DNA of 37,338 nt from Cyanobacteria bacterium UBA4641 (GTDB lineage Bacteria; Cyanobacteriota; Vampirovibrionia; Gastranaerophilales; Gastranaerophilaceae), in NCBI GenBank assembly GCA_002405805.1, contig DHMN01000053.1, forward strand, positions 5,566 through 42,903, in the 5' to 3' direction. Under the pieces are notes generated by a model. That model had not been told where the DNA came from and made no database searches. It worked only from the letters and a program-made list of their open reading frames with translations. Both the position numbers and the translations under genes were made by a program. This document shows, piece after piece, positions 7,527 through 14,403 of this stretch (position 1 is the stretch's first letter; each line of letters starts with the position of its first letter).

Positions 7527-8492
7527 TTAATTTTCTTCATGTATTTTTCTGATAACGATACTGCCTTTATATGTGAATGCCTCTTCAGGAACATATTCAC
7601 TTGATTTTTGAATATATGGCAAATTAACTGTATCAGGTCTTCTTGCAAAAACTTCACCAATTCTGATTTGAACAGGGTTAAGTTTTAGTGCACGAATTTT
7701 TGCATAATTGTTGCCGTCAGAACCTGCATGAGCGATACCGCCTAGGATACCCCAAACTGTGATATCACCTTTTGCGATAATTTCTGCCCCAGGGTTTACA
7801 TCACCGATAACCAAGATGTTACCGTCTGATGAAATGCTTTGTCCTGAACGGATTGTTTTTCTTAAATATAATGTAGGAAGAGATTCTGCCGCATTTTTCT
7901 TTGCAGAAATTTCTTCATCTGTTTCTTCCTTAGATTCTTGAGCAACGATTTGCTCTGCAATAGCGTCATTGTGACGAATTATCGGAGTAATTTCTTTTTC
8001 GTCAGAGTCTTTATCTTCTACAGGTTGTTCTGTTTTTGGTTCTGACACTTTTGTATCTGCCTCAATCTCTTCTTTTTCAGTTTCTTTTGTTTCTTGGTTA
8101 TCTTCTGATTTAGTTTCAGACTGACCATCTTCTCCAAAAATATTATCTAATGCGTTAGAAACCTCTGGAGTTGGTTCTTGAGATTCAAAAGCAGGAGCTT
8201 CAACCTGAGTTGTAAATTCAGAAATTTTAATATCCAATTCTGTAGCTGATTCAAGAGTTGTTGCTGAACTTGTGCTGATAAAAGCAAGTTGAGATTCCAT
8301 CAGTTCAACAAGAGTTTTGATACTTGTTAATTCTGATGTGGATAAATCAACAGAACCCAATTTCAAACAAATATGTTTTCCTTTAGATTCAGGCATATCC
8401 AAAACTCTTGAAAGTTCATAAATAATTTCAGAAGTTTTTCTCGCAGAAGTCAAATCAACGATAAAACCATTCTCAATATATCCCTTATCCAT
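7527..8492 (-). CDS. minC: MinC, FtsZ inhibitor, with expanded acidic linker
   Basis: MinC blocks FtsZ polymerisation near the poles. The N-terminal domain spans about 1-92. The C-terminal beta-helix domain spans about 206-305 and contains the RSGQ motif (225-228) that contacts MinD, then short Gly-rich rungs (GDVNPGAEIIAKGDITVWG). Between them lies a linker of over 100 residues (about 95-205), rich in Glu, Asp, Lys, Thr and Gln, that probably is disordered. The total is 321 residues against about 230 for E. coli MinC, and the linker accounts for the excess. GGAAAGGG precedes the ATG. First gene of the min operon. Confidence 0.94.
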   Translation of the reverse strand: MDKGYIENGFIVDLTSARKTSEIIYELSRVLDMPESKGKHICLKLGSVDLSTSELTSIKTLVELMESQLAFISTSSATTLESATELDIKISEFTTQVEAPAFESQEPTPEVSNALDNIFGEDGQSETKSEDNQETKETEKEEIEADTKVSEPKTEQPVEDKDSDEKEITPIIRHNDAIAEQIVAQESKEETDEEISAKKNAAESLPTLYLRKTIRSGQSISSDGNILVIGDVNPGAEIIAKGDITVWGILGGIAHAGSDGNNYAKIRALKLNPVQIRIGEVFARRPDTVNLPYIQKSSEYVPEEAFTYKGSIVIRKIHEEN

Positions 8493-8576
8493 TTTTCCCT
8501 TTCCAAAAAATTCACTTACATGGATAAGTTACACGAAACAATTCATGACTTCAATATTTTGTAATCAATTATTACG

Positions 8577-9497
8577 TTATGCCAAGAATGAGCTATCACT
8601 AACACGTTTATTTATTATTTTTTGTCCGAGTTCATCTTTAGTAATTTTGCCATCACCGTTGGTATCTAACCCTTTGTTAGATGCGTAATAACGGTCTCCT
8701 GCACTGGCAACAACCGATTGTTTTGCCCTTGCTGGTAAAAATACCAAGGCATACAAATCACCTGCCGATAAAGTTGCATTATCAGGATATCCTGCAGCTT
8801 TTTTATTCATTTGAATGCATTTTTCAACATAGTCTAACTGCTGTATAGGACTCATTGCAGCAAGAGCAGCCGTAGTAGTGCCCATAGCTTTTGCAGTTGA
8901 TTCCATAAATTGAATTAAGCCTGTTGCTGAACTACTTTTATTTTTAGCCTTTGCATTAATTCCTGATTCAGCATTCATCAAGCCCAGTAAATCTTTATAA
9001 TTACAATGCAGACGTTGCGCAATTTGTTTAACTTTATTTAAAAATTCCGCTCCATAACCATTGCCTTTCAAGTTTACCTTTGCCTCAGGACCTGAAACTG
9101 TCGAATATGGACTTGTAGAGAATGTATTATTGAAATTGATAGTAGGAAATGTAAATGTCGGCGCAGGAATATATTTCATGTTGCTCATAACTTTTTGCAA
9201 CCCTGACATATAAGAATCCATCAAACTTCCGCCTGACATATTTGCATAATTCGGAACTGACGGCATACTAACGCCTGTCATATTCATATTTGTCGGCAAT
9301 GTCGTTGGTGTTGGAACAGTCGGCATTGTTGGCATAGTCATTGGGATATTAGTCGGCATAGGCATCATTGTAGGCTGTGAGCAAGAAAACAACGACATAC
9401 CCATCATCGCCGCATAATTAGGCGCAGGAGGCATCATTGAAAGCCCCATCATAGGCATATTATAGGTTTTGATATTTATGACGTGTTTTTCAAACAT
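8577..9497 (-). CDS. SLT-like (lytic transglycosylase fold) protein with EF-hand
   Basis: The C-terminal half resembles soluble lytic transglycosylases, which cleave the MurNAc-GlcNAc bond of peptidoglycan. LMNAESGINAKAKN carries the likely catalytic Glu177, followed by the family motif ATGLIQFM (191-198). A canonical EF-hand calcium loop, DTNGDGKITKDE, occupies 278-289. The N-terminal 135 residues are an unusual low-complexity segment of Met, Pro, Thr and Asn (repeats of MPT/VPT) without a recognisable signal peptide, so how it would reach the wall is unclear. The ATG at 9497 has AGGA 12 nt upstream; Met14 or Met16 are alternative starts. It diverges from the Nudix-type regulator. Confidence 0.75.
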   Translation of the reverse strand: MFEKHVINIKTYNMPMMGLSMMPPAPNYAAMMGMSLFSCSQPTMMPMPTNIPMTMPTMPTVPTPTTLPTNMNMTGVSMPSVPNYANMSGGSLMDSYMSGLQKVMSNMKYIPAPTFTFPTINFNNTFSTSPYSTVSGPEAKVNLKGNGYGAEFLNKVKQIAQRLHCNYKDLLGLMNAESGINAKAKNKSSSATGLIQFMESTAKAMGTTTAALAAMSPIQQLDYVEKCIQMNKKAAGYPDNATLSAGDLYALVFLPARAKQSVVASAGDRYYASNKGLDTNGDGKITKDELGQKIINKRVSDSSFLA

Positions 9498-9541
9498 TGC
9501 GCGCTATAATTCCTGATTAATATCCATCTGTATATATAAAC

Positions 9542-9574
9542 GTAAAAAGTATACACAAATTGCATACTTTTTAC
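9542..9574. promoter_or_regulatory. Operator-like 11-bp inverted repeat
   Basis: GTAAAAAGTAT (9542-9552) and its exact complement ATACTTTTTAC (9564-9574) are separated by 11 bp, so half-site centres are 22 bp (two helical turns) apart. It lies between divergent genes, 45 bp from the SLT-like start and 99 bp from the Nudix regulator start. That position suits a dimeric repressor, plausibly the neighbouring regulator itself. Confidence 0.5.
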
Positions 9575-9673
9575 TCTATGTAAACAAATATTAATATTTT
9601 TAATAATTTGATTTATAGTATTGATTATGCTTATTATATAAATATATAAGAAGGGGAAAAAGGTCATATAATA

Positions 9674-10354
9674 ATGTTCAGCGTAACTAAAACACACGAA
9701 ATTACAGTCGACGTCGTTATTTTGACGATTAAAAATGATAACATTCAAGTATTGCTTGTTAAACGTACGACAGAACCGTTCAAAGGCAAATGGGCAATCC
9801 CCGGAGGTTATATCCGATTGTCAGAAAACTTGGATGAAGCTGCTTTAAGGGTTTTGAAAGAAAAAACAGCAGTAGATAATATCTATCTTGAACAGCTTTA
9901 TACATTCGGCGACCCACTCCGTCACCCTAACGCTCGTGTTATTACCTGTGCATATTTCGCCTTAGTGCGTTCCGAAGATATCAAAATCGTTTCAACCCCA
10001 GAACTTGGATGGCACAAAATTAACGATTTACCTGCTTTGGCTTATGACCACAAAGAAATTATTCAGTATTCCCTAAAAAGAACAAGAGAAAGATTGGAAC
10101 TTTGCCCTGTTGCTTACCAACTTTTGCCTGAAAAATTTACACTTACCGAAATGCAAAAAGCTTATGAACTTATTATGGGCAAAAAGTTAGATAAACGTAA
10201 TTTTAGAAAAAAAGCACTTGCAACTGACGGCTTGATTGAACTAGAGGAATATACAAAATCATCCTCAAAACGTCCTGCAAGGCTATATACTTTTGAGAAC
10301 ATTGAATTAAACTCAAAAAGAGCACATTTTATCAAAAAAGGAGAAAATAAATAA
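9674..10354 (+). CDS. NrtR-like Nudix-domain transcriptional regulator
   Basis: A 226-residue protein: Nudix domain (about 8-140) plus C-terminal winged helix (about 145-215; FTLTEMQKAYELI, LDKRNFRKKALATDGLIE). This is the architecture of NrtR-type regulators, which sense ADP-ribose or related nucleotides and repress NAD or sugar genes. The Nudix box keeps the first Gly and Glu (GGYIRLSE) but its catalytic half reads RVLKEKTAV instead of the REUXEEXGU consensus, so two catalytic positions are lost and hydrolysis is doubtful. Ligand sensing is therefore more likely than catalysis. The stop codon overlaps the secG start (TAATG). The specific ligand and regulon are unknown. Confidence 0.82.
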   Translation: MFSVTKTHEITVDVVILTIKNDNIQVLLVKRTTEPFKGKWAIPGGYIRLSENLDEAALRVLKEKTAVDNIYLEQLYTFGDPLRHPNARVITCAYFALVRSEDIKIVSTPELGWHKINDLPALAYDHKEIIQYSLKRTRERLELCPVAYQLLPEKFTLTEMQKAYELIMGKKLDKRNFRKKALATDGLIELEEYTKSSSKRPARLYTFENIELNSKRAHFIKKGENK

Positions 10355-10578
10355 TGGTAAATATATTATGGACAATTGAAACTGTAACAGCAGTGTTGTT
10401 GATAGTTTTGATTTTGTTACATTCACCAAAAGGTGATGGCATCGGCGGTATCGGCGGAGCATCACATGTTTTTGCATCTCAAAAGAGTGCAGAAAAAGGT
10501 TTGAACAAATTGACAGGCATTGTTTGCGCAATCTTTATTATTTGCACATTCCTTATCGGATTTAGTATTGTAAAATAA
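10354..10578 (+). CDS. secG: SecG, preprotein translocase subunit
   Basis: A small two-helix inner-membrane subunit of SecYEG that assists the SecA cycle. Its 74 residues include TM1 (about 3-22), the conserved cytoplasmic loop LLHSPKGDGIGGIGGASHVFASQ near 22-43, and TM2 (about 53-71). Its ATG overlaps the preceding stop codon by one base and has GGAG upstream, so translation is coupled to the Nudix regulator. Confidence 0.93.
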   Translation: MVNILWTIETVTAVLLIVLILLHSPKGDGIGGIGGASHVFASQKSAEKGLNKLTGIVCAIFIICTFLIGFSIVK

Positions 10579-10602
10579 ATTAAACTTATAAACTTAAATT
10601 TT

Positions 10603-10635
10603 AAAATCCCCACAATGTTTTACTGTGGGGATTTT
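10603..10635 (+). terminator. Hairpin after secG: terminator or attenuator
   Basis: AAAATCCCCACA and TGTGGGGATTTT form a perfect 12-bp stem with a 9-nt loop. The trailing T-tract is only four, and the next gene's ribosome site begins within 8 nt. It may be a leaky terminator between secG and the downstream pair. Confidence 0.65.
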
Positions 10636-10653
10636 GATAAAAGGAGATTTTTT

Positions 10654-10902
10654 ATGAAACCCGCAAAAATTGTAAGCGGAATATGTGTAGCAGCATCAAT
10701 TGTATGTGCAGGTTCTATCGCATCAGGTTATGGCATCAAGCAACACAAATATAATGCCGAAAGACTCGCAAAACAATGCAAAAACACGATTAATTCTTTG
10801 GATATAAAAGCACAGTATGAAAAAGCTCATCTTCAAACTATTTCATCAATAAAAAAGCAATCTGACGAAAGTTTGAAAGTTATATCTAAAGCTGCAAAAT
10901 AA
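10654..10902 (+). CDS. Small membrane-anchored or exported protein, unknown
   Basis: An 82-residue unrecognised protein. I start at MKPAKI (10654) because AAAAGGAG lies 7 nt upstream; the frame is open further upstream but that part overlaps the hairpin. Residues 5-26 are hydrophobic (signal peptide or anchor) and the remainder is Lys/Gln-rich and helical. No lipobox is convincing although a Cys lies in the hydrophobic stretch. It is 19 bp upstream of the short-chain dehydrogenase, probably in the same transcript. Confidence 0.6.
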   Translation: MKPAKIVSGICVAASIVCAGSIASGYGIKQHKYNAERLAKQCKNTINSLDIKAQYEKAHLQTISSIKKQSDESLKVISKAAK

Positions 10903-10921
10903 ATTAAAAAGGACTAAAAAT

Positions 10922-11629
10922 ATGAATATATTAGTAACAGGAGCCTCAAAAGGTATCGGCAGAACTATCGCAAAAGAATTAAAATTTATTGGAGAAGTTT
11001 ATGTGACCGCTCGAAATGAGTCGGCATTACTTGATTTTGGAGTCCATAATTATTGTGTATGCGACCTGTCAAAGGAAGAGGATTTGCTAAAGCTTGGCAA
11101 ATTTATTGAAGAAAAAGAAATCGACATTTTGATAAACAACGCAGGCGAATATATTTATTGCGGAATTGATGAAACCGAATTATACAAACTAGACCACATG
11201 TTAGCGGTAAACCTAAGAGCACCGATATTTTTGATGCACAAAGCAGTACCTCACATGAAGCAAAACAAGTTTGGCAGAATCGTCAATATCGGTTCAATTT
11301 CAGGGGTAATGGGAGAGGCAAATGCGGCAATATATTCTGCCACAAAAGCCGGACTAATCGGCTTGTCTAAAGCTACAGGGTTAGAACTTGCAGAATATGG
11401 AATTACCGTAAATACAATCAATCCGGGGTGGGTTGATACGGAACTTGGTAGAGAATCAATTGAGGATAGCGAATTTTCACAAGAAGAAATACTGGAAACT
11501 GTTCCACAAAGACGATTTGTAAAACCTGAAGAAGTTGCAGGACTTGTAAAATATTTGATTTCAGAAGATGCAAAAGGTATCACAGGACAGTCGATTAACC
11601 TCTGCGCCGGCTTGTCTGTAGGGATTTAG
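10922..11629 (+). CDS. Short-chain dehydrogenase/reductase (FabG-like)
   Basis: A 235-residue classical SDR, cytoplasmic and NAD(P)H-dependent. The cofactor motif TGASKGIG is at 6-13, the NNAG motif near 70, the catalytic Ser in NIGSISG near 125, and the YSATK catalytic Tyr/Lys near 138-142, followed by the PGWVDTE loop. It resembles 3-oxoacyl-ACP reductases, but no fatty-acid synthesis genes are next to it, so the substrate is open. AAGGA precedes the ATG. It ends just before a repeat array. Confidence 0.88.
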   Translation: MNILVTGASKGIGRTIAKELKFIGEVYVTARNESALLDFGVHNYCVCDLSKEEDLLKLGKFIEEKEIDILINNAGEYIYCGIDETELYKLDHMLAVNLRAPIFLMHKAVPHMKQNKFGRIVNIGSISGVMGEANAAIYSATKAGLIGLSKATGLELAEYGITVNTINPGWVDTELGRESIEDSEFSQEEILETVPQRRFVKPEEVAGLVKYLISEDAKGITGQSINLCAGLSVGI

Positions 11630-11649
11630 TTTAATTTTAGATAAAGTAA

Positions 11650-11671
11650 GTCGGCACTACCCAATGCTGAC
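11650..11671 (+). repeat. R3-like stem-loop, degenerate
   Basis: GTCGGCA and TGCTGAC flank an 8-nt loop (6 of 7 pairs plus a wobble). It opens the second repeat array. Confidence 0.4.
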
Positions 11672-11726
11672 AAAAAGTTTGTGGGGACACTTCGTTTCTC
11701 CACACTACGTTAGACAAAAGTAAAAT

Positions 11727-11805
11727 GTCATTCTGAAAGGATTAAAAATCCTGTGGGCTTACTTGGCTAAAATTTTATCCTATTCAGAATCTATCAATGT
11801 TGATT
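11727..11805 (+). repeat. Repeat family R1
   Basis: GTCATTCTGAAAGGATT ... TATCCTATTCAGAAT, followed by CTATCAATGTTGATT. It is the same subfamily as the copy at 5074: arms match, centre differs. Confidence 0.75.
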
Positions 11806-11817
11806 AAAAACTAATAT

Positions 11818-11911
11818 GTCACCCTGAACTCGTTTCAGGGTCTCTAATATTTCAAAATAAACAAAAGGTATATGTGTTCAATTAGAGATTCCGAAACAAA
11901 TTCGGAATGAC
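11818..11911 (+). repeat. Repeat family R2, 94-bp copy with compensatory changes
   Basis: The left hairpin is identical to the copy at 4958. The right hairpin reads ATTCCGAA-ACAAA-TTCGGAAT: two substitutions in each arm that keep every base pair. The total length is again exactly 94 bp. Confidence 0.85.
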
Positions 11912-11920
11912 ATGGACTAA

Positions 11921-12100
11921 TTTGCTAAACTTGCAGGTTGGCTTTATCAAGCCGACAAATTTGTATATTCACGTTATCACGAGGAAAAACAAGCCGAACA
12001 GAGTGCAAAGCTGTCTGCCAATTTGATTGGCTATCCGCAGGATTTATTGGCAGACTCGGAGGCACGTTTAATGCAAGGCGTAGTTGAATTACATTATTAG
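11921..12100 (+). pseudogene. Startless protein-like reading frame (gene remnant?)
   Basis: A 59-codon open frame directly after a TAA at 11918 and ending TAG at 12098. Its translation looks like real protein (for example YSRYHEEKQAEQSAKL, then LIGYPQDLLADSEARLMQG), with balanced composition unlike the surrounding repeats. No ATG, GTG or TTG start with a ribosome site lies at its head; the only in-frame ATG is near the end. Its first codons coincide with an R3 hairpin at 11937-11956. It is probably the 3' remnant of a gene cut by repeat insertion, or a chance frame. I do not recognise the family. Confidence 0.35.
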
Positions 12101-12124
12101 TCTTTACGGAGTGACGTGGTAATC
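12101..12124 (-). repeat. Repeat family R4, inverted partial copy
   Basis: Read on the minus strand it gives GATTACCACGTCACTCCGTA, matching the head of the R4 copy at 4884-4905. Confidence 0.5.
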
Positions 12125-12157
12125 AACAACGCATAAGACATCTTCTTCCACAACCTC

Positions 12158-12194
12158 GAAATCAAAGATTTCGGTCCGCCCACAATGGGCGGAC
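12158..12194 (+). repeat. Repeat family R5, double palindrome
   Basis: GAAATCAAAGATTTC (12158-12172) is a 15-bp palindrome, followed at 12174-12194 by a perfect 9-bp stem GTCCGCCCA / TGGGCGGAC with a CAA loop. An inverted copy lies at 36895-36931. Confidence 0.6.
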
Positions 12195-12227
12195 ATCACA
12201 ACCTATTTTTAAGTTAATAACTTAAAA

Positions 12228-12286
12228 AGCCTGACCTCCAGCCTTCCTGTATTCTTGCCCTCCTGACATCCTGACTTCTTGCCATC
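12228..12286 (+). repeat. Degenerate short tandem repeat (R6)
   Basis: Pyrimidine-rich 9-10 nt units such as CCTGACATC, CTTGCCCTC and CCTGACTTC. It is similar to 5191-5228. Confidence 0.4.
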
Positions 12287-12395
12287 ATCTTTACAATTTT
12301 ATTCACACAACTTAACATTTCTAAAATTTCAAGCAATTTTATTTTTGTTGGGTGTTTAAAAACTTGTAAATAGCGTGTATAAGAAAGGTTCTATT

Positions 12396-12830
12396 GTGCA
12401 AGTAGGTTACAATTATCAATCTCCTAATTTTGGTATGGCATTTAAAATCCCAAAAGATGTGAAATGCCCAACAGACATCACCCCTGAATGTATCAAAAAA
12501 GCGCAAGAAGCATTAAAAAATACAAACTCTTGGCATCTTACGCTTATGAATAACGGTCAGCCAAGAATTTATGACAAAGCAGGTTCAGCCTTCGTTTCCG
12601 AGTTTCATGTCACAAAACCGCGCGACAATGAGCTAAAAATAAACACTCGTTGGGATGGTTCACCTTACGAAAGATTTGTCACAAAAGGTCAAAGATACTG
12701 TGAACGTGTTGAAATGAAAGACAAGGAGTCTGCAATCGCAGCTTATACAAAAATTACCAAAGCTCCAACACTTTTAGATAGAGTTGTCGAAATCGTAAAG
12801 GTTTTGGAAGACTTTGGAACAAAATACTAA
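12396..12830 (+). CDS. Small NFGMA-motif protein, first of tandem pair
   Basis: A 144-residue protein of unknown function. I choose the GTG at 12396 because AAAGG lies 7 nt upstream and because it makes the N-terminus (MQVGYNYQSPNFGMAFKI) align with its neighbour's MQVNNNMSAQNFGMALKI. An upstream in-frame GTG at 12375 lacks both supports. Shared features with the neighbour are the NFGMA motif at residues 12-16, a central TRWDG/TTWDG, a KxKESAIAAY/KESKEAALEAY helix and an ELDR/LLDR helix. There is no signal peptide or membrane segment. Function and location are unknown. Confidence 0.78.
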   Translation: MQVGYNYQSPNFGMAFKIPKDVKCPTDITPECIKKAQEALKNTNSWHLTLMNNGQPRIYDKAGSAFVSEFHVTKPRDNELKINTRWDGSPYERFVTKGQRYCERVEMKDKESAIAAYTKITKAPTLLDRVVEIVKVLEDFGTKY

Positions 12831-12867
12831 AAATAATATTTAATAATAAAACCAGAAAGGGAAAATT

Positions 12868-13410
12868 ATGCAAGTAAACAACAATATGTCAGCTCAAAAC
12901 TTTGGCATGGCACTAAAAATTAAACCTGAGGCAATGCCATCACTAAAAACTGCAAGCATCGAAACACTTGAAAAATTAGGCAAAATCGGCGAAGAACTAA
13001 AAGGCACCAAATACTACGATTTGGAAATCGGAGAAAATATGACACCTCGTATCACATCTCCTTTTGCAAATAAATATCTTCCACCATTTGACCCTAAACA
13101 ACCAAATATATTGACCCCTGAATTTTTAAATGTACATACAACTTGGGATGGAGCAGAAAGTTATAGACTTGCTAAAAATGAACAATTCGATGCAACAATA
13201 AAATATGAATCAAAAGAAGCTGCTTTAGAAGCCTATAATAGAATTTCAAAACAATCATCTGAACTTGATAGAGCAGCGGAATTTACGAAAGAATTAGACA
13301 AACGTCAAATTAAAATAGAAGACGAAGAAGCAAGAAAACGCGCAGTACAAGCTGCAGTTGAAAATGCAGCAAATGATTTGTTTGCAAAATTCGGAACATC
13401 TGCTGAATAA
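12868..13410 (+). CDS. Small NFGMA-motif protein, second of tandem pair
   Basis: A 180-residue paralogue of the preceding gene, 37 bp downstream, with AGAAAGGG before the ATG. It has the N-terminal MQVNNN...NFGMALKIKP, a middle beta-rich part with TTWDG, and a longer charged C-terminal helix ending in VENAANDLFAKFG. Divergence between the pair is large, so the duplication is old or selection is strong. It ends before a strong GC-rich terminator. I know no function. Confidence 0.8.
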   Translation: MQVNNNMSAQNFGMALKIKPEAMPSLKTASIETLEKLGKIGEELKGTKYYDLEIGENMTPRITSPFANKYLPPFDPKQPNILTPEFLNVHTTWDGAESYRLAKNEQFDATIKYESKEAALEAYNRISKQSSELDRAAEFTKELDKRQIKIEDEEARKRAVQAAVENAANDLFAKFGTSAE

Positions 13411-13435
13411 AGTTTATAATAAAACAGTTTTTAGA

Positions 13436-13468
13436 AAAGTGGCGCGCCCTATTTGGGCGCGCCGCTTT
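13436..13468. terminator. GC-rich bidirectional terminator
   Basis: GGCGCGCCC / GGGCGCGCC form a perfect 9-bp stem with a TATTT loop, extended by AAAG/CTTT across a T-G wobble. It lies between converging genes. Its GC-rich core stands out in this AT-rich sequence. Confidence 0.8.
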
Positions 13469-13479
13469 CGCTTTCTTTA

Positions 13480-14403
13480 TTAAATATTTCCTGTTGAACT
13501 GTTTCTATCATCTTCCAGTTGCTTAATATCAATATTTGAATCTTCTTCCGTGTAGTTATTTATCACAGGAACATCAATTTCAACATTGACATCCGCGTCA
13601 ACCATTTCAATATCATTTTTGTCAAAATCTTTAGTCTTGCCGTCTTCAAGCTTAACTTGAACTTTTCCGCTCATAAACTGCAAGTTAGAAACCTTGCCCA
13701 AACCCTCTGTTGTCATAACAGTAGAACCGATTGGCGGCATACCTTTAGCTGCATCAATGTAATTTGAATATTCATAAGTCAAACAACAAAGCAGTCTGCC
13801 ACAAGTTCCTGAAATTTTCCCAGGGGCAATAGGCATACCTTGGTCTTTTGCCAGTTTAACATTTATTGTTGCAAATTTTCTCAAAAAGCTTGAACAGCAG
13901 AATGGTTGCCCACACAAGCCAACACCTTCTAAAATTGAGGTTTCATCTCTCACACCGATATGTCTCAAATCAATACGAACTCTTGTAAAAGTTTGAGTCA
14001 AATCTTTCAAAAGTGCTCTAAAATCAACCCTTTCAGGTGCTGTATAATAGAAAGTAATCTTGCGTCTGTCAAAAGTTATTCTGCATTGAACAAGATTCAT
14101 AATGAGTTTGTGCTGTTTAATTAAAGCCTGACATTTGAAAAACGCCTCAACCTCTTCTTTTTTAATATCATCAAGAGTTTGTAAGTCGCGCTGAGTCAAC
14201 ACCCTGATAACATTGAACGGTTCAGGTTTATTTTTTGCATGTTTCCAAATCTGTTCAACTTGTGAATTTACAAGAAAAACCTTTAGCGCCTCTTCACCTT
14301 TTTCAGTTCTGACAATTACCATCTGTCCATCTTGAAGATGAATGTTTTCAGGCACATTCAGAGGATAAAATGTATTTTTCAAATATCTGACAGCAAATTT
14401 CAT
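13480..14403 (-). CDS. ricT: RicT/YaaT-family PSP1-domain protein
   Basis: A 307-residue cytoplasmic protein of the PSP1/YaaT family. In Bacillus subtilis RicT acts with RicA and RicF in an Fe-S containing complex that affects RNase Y-dependent RNA processing. The PSP1 region includes VRIDLRHIGVRDE and two cysteine clusters, CGQPFCC (near 163-169) and CGRLLCC (near 200-206), the family's likely cluster ligands. The C-terminal tail is acidic and Asn-rich. The ATG overlaps the gpsA stop codon by one base. No ricA or ricF gene is in the window. Confidence 0.85.
   Translation of the reverse strand: MKFAVRYLKNTFYPLNVPENIHLQDGQMVIVRTEKGEEALKVFLVNSQVEQIWKHAKNKPEPFNVIRVLTQRDLQTLDDIKKEEVEAFFKCQALIKQHKLIMNLVQCRITFDRRKITFYYTAPERVDFRALLKDLTQTFTRVRIDLRHIGVRDETSILEGVGLCGQPFCCSSFLRKFATINVKLAKDQGMPIAPGKISGTCGRLLCCLTYEYSNYIDAAKGMPPIGSTVMTTEGLGKVSNLQFMSGKVQVKLEDGKTKDFDKNDIEMVDADVNVEIDVPVINNYTEEDSNIDIKQLEDDRNSSTGNI

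Noticed and set aside
9476..9748. Reading frame across the SLT/Nudix intergenic region, minus strand
   Set aside because: It overlaps the starts of two divergent genes and the inverted repeat, and its translation is AT-driven (Ile, Tyr, Asn) with no ribosome site.
11650..12300. Insertion sequence or integron
   Set aside because: No transposase or integrase frame, no flanking target duplication; the modules are short and non-coding apart from one startless frame.
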